NCBI GenBank assembly: GCA_030620095.1
Contig: JAUTXW010002448.1
Location: 256,501 to 320,500, forward strand
Origin: Kuschelorhynchus macadamiae
Taxonomy: Eukaryota > Arthropoda > Insecta > Coleoptera > Curculionidae
Direction of reading: 5' to 3'
Length of the DNA: 64,000 nt
The position numbers were made by a program, and so were the translations under genes. Shown here one piece after another: positions 52,550-64,000 of the stretch. The notes under the pieces were generated by a model. It was not told the DNA's origin and searched no databases. It worked only from the letters and a program-made list of their open reading frames with translations. The stretch's first letter is position 1. Each line of letters opens with the position of its first letter.

Positions 52550-53460
52550 TGAGCTTATATTGTTTTCTGCTGAACAAAAGCCTCCTTTATATCCTTCCAG
52601 TTCTTTTTATCTTGTGCAACCTGGATCCAGATTCCTGCCACTCTTTTTATGTCATCTGTCCACCGACTAGGAGGACTTCTTTTGCTTCATATGCTTCGTC
52701 TCTTGGTCTCCATTCCACAGGTGTAGCATGACTTTGACAGTGTCCCTTAACTTCGTTCTATTTCTTATGGTTTCACTGGGGATTTTGTGCCTAAGGGTGA
52801 TTCCCAACATCGATTTCTCCATTTTTTGTTGCTTGCAAATTGGACTATCTGATCTGAATATGTCCCCGAGCTTCCCAAATGCCGCCCAAGATAGACGTAT
52901 TCTACGCTGTATTTCATGCATGTGGACTAGGTCGAAGTTTTTTAATGGATTTTTAAGGATTCACTTATTACCAGGTATTTATTTTTATTATAAATTGAGT
53001 TTTAGACCAGCGTTTCCCGATGTTTCATGGAACATTTGTAGCATGTTTCGTGCTTTTTTTATGTTGTCTGTTTTTATGACAATGTCACCTGCAAAACAAA
53101 GACGACTAATTTTTTCACCGTCGATGTTTATTCCCATAGATTCCCAGTTTATCTTTTTAAATATGCTTTCTGGGAGGGCTATGAACAGTATAGGAAAGAG
53201 TGTCAGTGTATTGGCTGGTCGGTGTTCTAACATTTTCTGCGGCATTTTCGTATGTGATGACTGCAGATGCTCGATGTTTTCTTTGGAGAGAAAAAATCTA
53301 GTCTATTCATCAGACCTTTTGCAATAATTTTGGTAAATAATTTATATAGGTAGCTTAGGACACTGATCGGTCTATAACTTGTTAAGTCTGTAGCGTCTTT
53401 TTTTTTATGTGTGATGACGATTGTTGCGTTGTTCCATTGTGATACTATATAATACAATAA
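52550..53460 (-). pseudogene. RTE-type LINE reverse transcriptase, internally deleted
   Basis: From high to low coordinates: the fingers 'WNNATIVITHKKKDATDLTS' and YRPISVLSYLYKLFTKII (53227-53457); after a deletion, the palm 'NWESMGINIDGEKISRLCFA' then GDIVI (52988-53245), where the family has FADDIVL so the first catalytic Asp is Gly; a later segment 'EIQRRIRLSWAAFGKLGDIF' and MEKSMLGITLRHKIP (52667-52921); and a C-terminal 'SRWTDDIKRVAGIWIQVAQD' near 52670-52590. All match the order of RTE-clade proteins. Missing pieces, frame breaks and the lost Asp mean it is dead. Confidence 0.85.
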
Positions 53461-53469
53461 AATAAATGA

Positions 53470-54005
53470 TAATAATAAAAATAGTGGCTGGAGAATTTGT
53501 ATTAATTTCGTTTGATATACTTACAGATTATAGTAGAATAAATATAGCTATTGTCATTGAAAAATGATTTAAAATTTATAACAGTGGGTTTTTTTTCGTA
53601 TGCACCCCTTAAGTTAAATTAATTTAATTGTGTTTTCTACGATTCAATTTATATGATGCCAGGTTGCAATAATGAATTAGCTAGATCAATTCTCAATATA
53701 ATTGAAAATCCTAATTATTAATCAATTTAAAATCCATGTTCAATAAGAAAAGCTTGATTAAAGACGAGATTTAACTTAATGATAATAAGGACCATTTTCC
53801 CCATTTATCTCTAGAATATATTGTTAAATACCCAGACTAAAAATTTCCTAATTATATTTTGCCTGATTATTAATGAATTAATTAAGAAGTTCACGGTTTA
53901 CCTAACCTGGTTGACAGTAAGCTAAATATTTGGCACTATACTTTATTATTTTCAACCAAATAATATCAGCTTAACTACCTTTTTATATATTTAAATGCAA
54001 AATCA
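53470..54005. other. No recognisable feature
   Basis: AT-rich spacer between the RTE remnant and the PLE fragments. Confidence 0.4.
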
Positions 54006-54607
54006 CTTCATCACCCAGCACAAATTCAAGCTGTAGCAAATACCCTAATATCCAGATCCGTGCGATTAACTGAAACCCAGACGAGACAAAACGAACTTAA
54101 GGTAATATCTAGCGCTTTAAAGAAAAATAGCTACACAAATCGCACCATAGAGAAAGCTATTAATGCACAGTTTTCCCGAATAACGAACAACAAAAATTAT
54201 GAGCCGGGAAAGCAACAAGTAGTCTTACCATATGTAAAAGGTACAACAGACAGAAGCGGCAGAATTCTTAGGAAACACAACATACAAACAATACACAAGC
54301 CACAAACAACTATAGGTAAACTACTTGGAAACCCAAAAGATAAAATCACACTGGAAAACCAAGGAGTATACAGTATTCCGTGCCAGGACTGTGAAAAGTT
54401 GTACGTGGGGCAAACTAACAGGCGAATATCAGCAAGAGTGGAAGAGCATACACTCAGCATCAGAAATAAACAAACAACCTCAGCTTTATTCCTACATCAT
54501 CAGGAAACCGGCCATAAAATAAATTTGGGTGTAGGGAGATTGCCAATATAGAACATTATAAAACCAGAATAATCCGAGAAGCCATAGAAATTGAAAAACA
54601 AGGTGAT

Positions 54608-55734
<1,127 letters not shown>

Positions 55735-55884
55735 ATTTTTTTTCTTGAAATTTTCGGTTCCTAAAATAAGTGAGTGTTAAAATTTATATATATCAACAGA
55801 ATTATCAAACAAAAGACACACCTATATTACAACAAATTAAGCAAAGAGAATAAATAAGTGAAATACCAGTAAAAACAATCAAAC

Positions 55885-56170
55885 TTAATATGTATGAATT
55901 GTCCCATGAAATACATTTGCGTGACCACACCATACCTAGAGAACAGAATAAACGACCACAAGTACACAAAAAATTCGTCCACTGCTCTTTATAAACATGA
56001 ACAATCAGAAATTCCCGATTTTAATTTTTCTGACGTACGAATTTTGAATAAAGATACTATCAAAAATTAATCATTAAGGAGATGTTTCATATCAAAAAAA
56101 GAAAAACATTCCGTAAATGATAAACAAGATGTCAAGAATTTGAATCAGATTTACCACGGTTTGATATTTT
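55885..56170 (+). pseudogene. GIY-YIG fragment from a different PLE lineage
   Basis: In the plus strand I read 'LENRINDHKYTKNSSTALYK', HEQSEIPDFNFSDVRILNKDTI, then after a stop 'SVNDKQDVKNLNQIYHGLI'. This matches the second half of the GIY-YIG region of PLEs of another type from the 54-kb copy, with the Arg and His of the nuclease fold visible. The domain start is degraded. It lies between two (TA)n tracts. Confidence 0.65.
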
Positions 56171-56429
56171 AATTTTTTAATTCTGTATTTTACATATAAT
56201 AAAATGCCTATATACTCTCTACTACACTAACATAAATAAAATTTCTATAATATCAACCCGAGTTGTTTTATTTCCAAGGTGCGGATACAAATGTATTTTA
56301 ACATGATTTTAACATAATTTTAAACTGGAGTTTTAAAAATTGCAACGTCCTTTTTTAACATATTATTGAGTGTTTAGTGTGTCAATTGATGTTTTATAGT
56401 TTTGTATTTATTGTAGGCCAATAATATCC

Positions 56430-56745
<316 letters not shown>

Positions 56746-56849
56746 AAGATTATCGTAGCTCTGGATTGAAGGGATTTAAATTTGACTGTACATTTTAATT
56801 ACGTAATCAAATATTTATTTTAAATTATTAAACTATTACATATACACTC

Positions 56850-57016
56850 TCGATGCGATGATCGCTGCTGCGATGCAATAATGCATTTCCGTTACACTTC
56901 AACTCATCGTGCCCGTGGCAGTGGTGACGCTTCCCTTCCTTGCTGGTAGGATCGACGTTTACAACGCCACTGACCATGACCGGTGATGCGCGAAACAACA
57001 TTATTATTATTATTTA
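56850..57016 (+). repeat. GC-richer fragment ending in (ATT)n, possible retroposon 3' end
   Basis: About 150 bp with clearly higher G+C than its surroundings ('gatgcgatgatcgctgctgc', 'cgtgcccgtggcagtggtga'). It ends at 'gatgcgcgaaacaac' and then (att)5. A short simple-repeat tail fits the 3' end of a LINE or SINE. No coding match and no tRNA-like A/B boxes that I could recognise. Confidence 0.35.
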
Positions 57017-57019
57017 AAA

Positions 57020-60000
57020 TTAATATTTGCACGTCAATTGTTTAACATCTCTAAAAAAAAAAAAAAATATTTTGCATCTTTACGCATGTTTCCATTTTTT
57101 AAGACAAAAAATGCATAATTGCTAGATTTAACTACTTGTTTTTAGTACTCTCAGCAGAGGTAGGCGCAGTATTAAAAATGTTTTCTATTTACATAAACTA
57201 TAATCCAGACTACAATATATCAAAATTTTAAAAAAATTGGTAGAACCAAATTACATTTAAAACATGTCATGCACTTTATTATTTGTAATGAATATGCGTA
57301 TCAGGGGGGGAACGTGAAAAGAATTTGGTGGTAACAAAATAAAACACAAATTGAATTAATAGGTCTTAAGTTAGTTTTCACCAAGATATTAGTCCAGCCT
57401 TATTCAATTTTTCGTTGTGTTAATTAAAGCTTATTTTTTACCAACAGTTGGCATTTCCTTTAAAAATATTATATTTTAGATTGCCATATGCAAACTAGAT
57501 TGCATTAATTTTTTCGTCTTAATTTTGCCTTTATGTAATCTAAAGACAGCAAGTCGTTAGAGATATATTTTTAATCCTTAACCAGAAGTAGTAAGTTCGC
57601 CTCTCAATTATTAAAATAAAATAATTTGCTGTGGGAATCAGTAGTACAGCAACTATTATTGCCCTAGATTTTTGCTATAATAGTAAAATAACTTAACATG
57701 TAGTTGATGGGTGGTGGGTGGTCAACAAAAACCCAATTTATTTGAATATGTAAGTTAAATCACGTAATATCAAATTTTGATCTTGAACATATTTTTCTTT
57801 ACGAGAATAAAATTTATATTTGTATTTGGATGCCTTTAAACTCTATGCCCTTCTTTGAGCAAACAATATACCAAAATTAAGTAATCCGGAAATACGGTTT
57901 GTTTAAATTTTGGCATCAGTTTCAATCATTTCAACTTTTGTTTTTATTATTTAATGATAATGAATATTTTATGAACTAAAAGAAAGCCATTAATTTTCGT
58001 AATACAACGTTGTATCATAAATTAATAATTGACACCATTTAAAATATTACCGAGGTATTTAGAAATATATGAACTGTATGTTGAAGAGAAAAAGTTATCA
58101 TTCGAGTAGATATATATTGTTAGGAATGGCAAAAATTGACGCGATAGCTGACTCTGTGGACATTGGCGATCTTAGAAGCTATGTAGTGCGATCCTTCCAA
58201 ATCGGGCCCCATGGTTCACAGAGAGCCAAAAAAATTACTGGATAAAAAAGGTAACGACTTTTCTTCAACGACCGAGAGACATGGCTCGTTATTTTTCGGA
58301 TCTCAGAAGCAGCTCGAGACAGCTTGTCAGCTACATCTTATAGTAGTGCTAAAAGATGTAGCAACAAATAATTTTAATTTAATAAGGAATCATATTTGCA
58401 ATGAAGTGATCATTTTTATATTGCATGTTAATTGTGTATTGAAGATTCAGATTGTAAGTATCTTAAATGCACTGTTTTCCAAGGATGTAAAGTAGAGAAT
58501 AGTTTCAAGTATGCTTTGTGACAATTTTATGAATCAGGGGACCGATTTTGGCAAGGATTTAGAAACACAACTCCACTAAAACGTTACTGAAGTGTTACAA
58601 GATTTAAAAAAAAAAAAACGATGGCTGATATACCGTCGAGGTCATATACGTTTTGATATTGGGCTGCAATTAATTAGAGAACACTCGATATTAATAAAAA
58701 ATCCCGCTTGTAAGATTGTTACCGAAAAACCGGTTTAAGATGTTTCAGGTTTCTATGTGTCATTTCTTCATTTATTAATGCTAGTATGCATTTCTGTCTG
58801 CTATCAAGCAGTTAATGACATACCTTAAAAGCGAGACCAACTATCCACTTTATGTCTTATTGGTAAACCAACTGTGATATGAGAATAAACTAGCAAGTTT
58901 TTTGATAAACATCTAATTTACATCCAGAAACTTGAATACAATGGAATTTCAAGTAAAATCAAAAAAGATCTTTTCTCTAATGAATTAATATTTTTATCGG
59001 AAAAAAAAGAGAGAAAAACAACAAATTTTATTTTAAATTAAACAAATATCAAAACGAAGGAATTTGGAAATACTACAAAGAAAAATACTTTTTGTGTCAT
59101 GTATCCCTTTTTTTGAGAAGCGTAAAGGATTCATTATCAGGGACATCAGTGAAAAGAATTGGTAAAGCCCTTTATCCGAAAGTTTTTTCTTATTAAATCC
59201 TGGCGTTTAATCAGTAAAAGGTAACCAAATGTACTTAATTGTGTGGTATTTAGAGGTCTAAAAAATCAACTTCTTTAAAAAATAATATCCTAAACTTGTG
59301 CTATAAAGAGATAATTGTTATATTAAGATGCACATAATTTTTTGTTTATTAAACATTTATATTTTTGAAAAATAATGGGAGGCAGATGTGGAAACATATT
59401 AACATATTAGACGAGGGCAGGGTTTTGCCTCGTCTCGACTTAAAGTACATTAATCTATCTGGTTAAAAGCGAAATAAATATGTCCACTGGAAGAAAGTTG
59501 GTGCCAGGTAAAGAACACCGAATTAGGCTACAGCTTTGTTTAAAAATTAAGTGTCATATTCAATTTATTTGATAAAGCAAGAAAGAAATCGCGATTGTGA
59601 GAAAAAGTACTTCTTAATTCATTTGCTACATAAATTACTATTATAGGGCTAATTAATAAATACAAGTTTTAGATAAATAATGGCAAAATTCTGAATTTCT
59701 TTTTAATATAATTATTACTAATTTTAATACCAAAAATTCTAAAATTTTATTTCAGATTAAACCGCTTTTAAGACAACAGAGTTATGTTAATTTTTAAACG
59801 TAAGACTACAAATGGTCCTTCTTAAAACAAGATCGGCATCCTATTAATAAAGGGACTAAGGTTTTCTGCCTCGCAGTGGCGCCTCTAGGCCCTTGTTGAA
59901 GAGAGGGGGGCTTAAAAAAGTCCCTGATTTTGTATTGGTAATAATAACCAGCTATCAACAACGATCACGCCTGGAACACGTTGCAAATCCGGTAATTGTT

Positions 60001-63000
60001 TAACGTAAAAACTAACCAACTAAAACGAATAGTACGTATTTGTAGTATAAAAATGGGTGATAATTTTGACGTTAGAACGAAATATAATCCTTAGTAATCC
60101 ATATTTCAAAAAGTTTTTAACAAAACTCCGAAAAACACGTAAAAAATAACGTTTGACGTAATTTGCATTGTGTTCTACGCTTTACTAAAAAAAAAGGTCA
60201 TACTTGTATTATAGTAGTTTTGAGGAAATAGCGGCTTAAAACACAGATCTGCACACGAGTTCTGCTTGATTGTAAATGTGTCTTGTAATTTGCCAACTAA
60301 TAGCCAACTCCACCACAATTTAGCCAACTGCTCAAGGTATTGAAGCGAGGCGTTGCCCCCCCTTCGTAACGTCTCTCCTGCCACAAAATTATAAACAAAT
60401 AATTGAAGGATATATCACGGAAATTTTGGATTATTAAGTGTATATAAGGAGTATCAAAAAGAGGCTTGAAAAGTTATGAATATTTCACGGAATATTATTT
60501 TAAATTTCAGGAATTCGAAATCTTCATAGAAATTTAAGAATAACTCAACAATTAATAAGATTCAAGCAATAATTTCATTAAAAAATATTTATTATTGTTT
60601 TTCTCTTTTGAGGCCATCCTACATACAGAAAAATGTATCAGCGAAAAATACTTAATAATCATTTATCGAGCGCCTGTCCTGCACAGTTTCTGATTGCATT
60701 TAAAAAGTTGGAGAAGAATTAAAGTTTTAACTTTTAATCTATGATTCCAGGACTTGTAAAGAAAGTAAGAATATAGCAATTAAAAAATAAAAAAAAATAC
60801 CATTGACATTGTTGTCCAAAACAACCAATAAAACTCGGCTATAATAAGCAATGTGGTAGAAGAAGGCAGAACACTCTGAGTTCTAACACACAAATTTAAG
60901 CCACTAAACATAAACTGACTGATATCAGTGGTTTTGTCAGTTTTTTCGGGTATCAAACCCAGTATTATATATGATCAGCAAGAAAAGACCTAGATAATAA
61001 AAGTAAAAATATATAGCGTTTTCAATTTAAAAAATAAAGTCCATAATCATTTTTTCCTTTCCAATAATCATTTGTTATTTTTTTAATACATTCTAAATAA
61101 AATTATTCGCCTTACCTTTTGTTATAATCAATTGGACAAAGAATCGGAACACCTCTACGAATAATATAATTTTAAATGCCAAATAATATTTATCTTATTA
61201 ACCAATTTAATTAAATAATTTTTACAGCGGATAAAAAATAGATCAACTTTCGACTTCTTTGACACAGAACACAACTAAAAACTACACACGCATCGACACA
61301 TCGCAAGCAAGAAAACAAATAAAATACCGCATATATCAGTGAGTTCTCAGAAAAAGAAAAACGCATTTTGGGGAATAATATATTTAAGATGCAAGCGGAG
61401 TAAGAGTTAAAACAAACAACATTGCCAAATTGTCACGTCCTACTTGCCCTTATAGGCACTATTTTTACAATAGTTTAAAATAGTTACTTAAGTTACTAGT
61501 TATCCTCTGGTTTCGGAATTCTCACTCTCGTGTAATTACTGCATGATTACAGAATAATCTTTTTAACATCTTTATTGGATTGTAATTTTTTTAATTCTCA
61601 CTCAGTGCCATTTCCTTATAAATTTTATCTTCCAAATAAATGTAAACAAAAAGATCCAGCTCAATATAGCCCTATAATTTAGGAATCATGGTCAGGAGCC
61701 CCGTCCTATTGAAAAAATATACAGTTTAAAAGACCTAACGGATTATTATCGCATATTTATGGTAACATATTTTGTAATCTGTATTATTTCTAGATACATG
61801 TTCCTGTGAGACTACCTTTGTAAATATTATATTTCGTATTATCACCCAGAATATAACATGCTAGACTAAAACCATATCTGGCCAGTCGCCGCTCTCTTGT
61901 TGCATTAAATATATATCTTTTTAACATTTCTTGAACCCTAGATTTATGTACATCAACTGCTTCCTCTAGTTTTCTACAGGAAGTTGGTAGGTTCCAAATA
62001 TTGTCAAAATTTTATTTTCATTGAATATTCTGTTACTGGGTTTACTTCTTTCTGGATACCTATATAATAACATTATAAATAACACAAAATTGGAGCAATC
62101 TAATATTAAACCTCTCTAAATACCTTTCTTTTTTTTAATTTCATTAAAATTTATCAATCAGCACGTCATATTATATTTCTTATAATTGTCATAGATAGCA
62201 GCCATATCTAAATAAAATGGAATAGAATTTGACCGCCAAATTATATCATAGCCGACTACAAATAATATAAATTTTACAGGCAAAATTGCATTTTAAGGGT
62301 TTTAATGGAGAAATAACTAAATAGTGTCATACATATTTGGAAAGATGTCAGAAGAGAGCATACAATAATTAAAATATATTGTGTGTCATAAAAAAACCAT
62401 TTGGCCTAAGTCAGAACTCGTTGAAAAAAAAACTGGTTACGCTATTGAATTATATAGCAAGGCATCAATTATTATTTTTCTGCTATGAGTTCATCTAACC
62501 GAGATAAATGAGGTGCCTGCTTCAAATCACGCTCCATTTTAAAAACGAAGCGGGTCATGAAAATATTCTTTTGTGGCAACTTTTGTTTTATCAAAAAGTA
62601 GCAAAACCGCAAGCCACTATCTTTACAAAAAACCGAGATACTCTATAATGACAAAGAAATCCGGACACCTTGTATAGTGCATAATATAGGCTTAATTACT
62701 ATCACTTAAAATTGGTAAAAAAATTGTACAGAAATATAAAACGTTCTCTTTACAGCAATGCACATCAAAGCCTGCTATATTTTGTTGTAGTTCATTAACT
62801 CTCCATTTTCCACATACAAAATAAATATTTATTTTAATTAAAACACTTTTGTGTAATTCCAGTTGAAGCTGAAAAATAATGTCCACATTTTCATAAAAAC
62901 ACAAAAGCTTTCTTGAAAATACGCATTGCAGCTGTGCTTGTCAAAATCAAATGATTTACTTGGTCAAGGATGAAATGGTTTATTCAGCCACCTGATAGGA

Positions 63001-64000
63001 GGCTTTTGTTCTGTAATAAATAATTTAAACCTGTATATTGTTCAATATTCTTGAAAAAAAAATCAAAATCATTACATTACACACTTTTTATCTCAAGGCA
63101 CGTAAGTTAATAATACTTTTATTCGTGACATTTTCTTCTTCCTCTGTTAAGACATTGAAAAGTCGATGAATTTAGAGTTCCTTCGATATCCTCTTAAGTC
63201 GCAATGGTATCTATATCGTGTTATCAAAAATACGTAGTTAAATTTTTGTTAATGTAATGTCACCCCGCTTTTATTTTTTGAACTATGTAAAATAAAAATT
63301 TGGAATTAGGTCCACTTTAATAGAAGATTAATTATTTTATTTCTATGTATTTCATGAGTGAAAATATCAAGATGGCAGCTGGGTGCTATTTTGAAGAAAA
63401 TAAATAAATAGAAAAAAAGGTCTCGACCTTTTTGGACTAAGTAGAGCTTTTTTCTAGTTACACTGTGTTATATAAAATAAAAAAATTTAATTCTGTTTAA
63501 AATTGGGCCACCCCCTAAATAGAAAAGTTCAGTACTTCGCCCTCATGCTCAAAAGAACATATATATTAAATGTCAAATATTTTAATGGAGTCGTCTGTTA
63601 CTTTTTGACAGTACTTTTAACAAATAAATGAAAACACAAGTTTTACTTTATTAACTGTTACTTATTTTATTTTTCCACTTTTTGACCATAAAAGTGTACA
63701 GTTGGTTTTCCCTAATCATCATCATACGAATTTTGACTGTATATATACCTAACTTGATTGTTGTTGATCCATTGCCTTTGAAAATATACTAGTAGTACGA
63801 AACTGCAGTCACGCCTAGTACAAAGATAAAATAACTGACAGATAACAAAGTAAAACTTGTGTTCTCATTTATTTGTATCAAATACTCGATGAGTTTTGTA
63901 ATCTGTCAAGAATTTTATTTTCGAAATATTAACGTAATATAAAATTTACAAATGATCGCCATTTCGCAATAGGTAATTTGGATATTCTCATAACTTAGGG
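57020..64000. other. Nearly 7 kb without recognisable features
   Basis: AT-rich DNA with only short ORFs of no recognisable family. A 'cagtggcgcctctaggccc' phrase near 59875 resembles a hAT-type end, but I could not find its partner. Confidence 0.4.

Noticed and set aside
52728..53327. 199-codon plus ORF
   Set aside because: It is the antisense shadow of the RTE-type LINE on the minus strand.
58211..58495. 94-codon plus ORF
   Set aside because: No family resemblance and no supporting context.
59870..60380. Possible hAT-type MITE starting cagtggcgcctctagg
   Set aside because: The candidate far end (cgaggcgttgccccccc) does not form a convincing inverted repeat with it.

Overview
The window looks like repeat-dominated, AT-rich nuclear DNA from an arthropod, most likely an insect. 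The evidence is the mix of mobile elements: a BED-finger hAT transposon, Penelope-like elements (PLEs) with GIY-YIG endonucleases, CR1/Jockey-type, RTE-type, R1-type and R2/R4-type (restriction-like endonuclease) LINEs, short foldback elements and many long (TA)n tracts. Predicted GT-AG introns and TATA plus TCAGT initiator pairs fit an arthropod. I found no convincing intact host gene, rRNA, tRNA, CRISPR array or operon. Almost every coding signal is a decayed transposon.

Layout. 1-2.1 kb: 3' part of an R2/R4-like LINE, a broken THAP-domain gene start, and the first copy of a dispersed repeat built of 'aagatggcg/aaaatggcgg' units. 2.5-7.6 kb: a foldback element and two minus-strand LINE reverse transcriptase remnants. 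7.6-13.4 kb: mostly featureless, with two small inverted-repeat elements. 13.4-13.8 kb: a foldback element with perfect 39-bp terminal inverted repeats and three 116-bp units. 14.2-16.7 kb: a dead PLE with inverted terminal repeats and a PLE-like terminus. 19-23.3 kb: a long (TA)n tract and assorted repeats. 23.3-26.3 kb: a decayed hAT element.

26.36-39.98 kb is the dominant structure: a 13.6-kb near-perfect palindrome. Its two arms of about 6.7 kb meet at a 259-bp (TA)n tract. The arms differ by scattered substitutions and small indels. It is either a real inverted duplication or an assembly join through the self-complementary (TA)n; sequence alone cannot decide, and this is the main thing to check.

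40-48.5 kb: an R2/R4-like LINE tail, the longest copy of the 'atggcgg' repeat, an R1-like LINE remnant, a hammerhead-like motif and a degenerate tandem array of about 120 bp. 49-51.3 kb: a PLE terminus, (TA)n tracts and an inverted-repeat element. 52.5-53.5 kb: an RTE-type LINE. 54-56.75 kb: PLE fragments in head-to-tail order with a clear internal promoter, cut by two (TA)n tracts. 57-64 kb: nothing recognisable.

The parts do not form a pathway. They record repeated transposition and decay, followed by a recent large inverted duplication or a mis-join.
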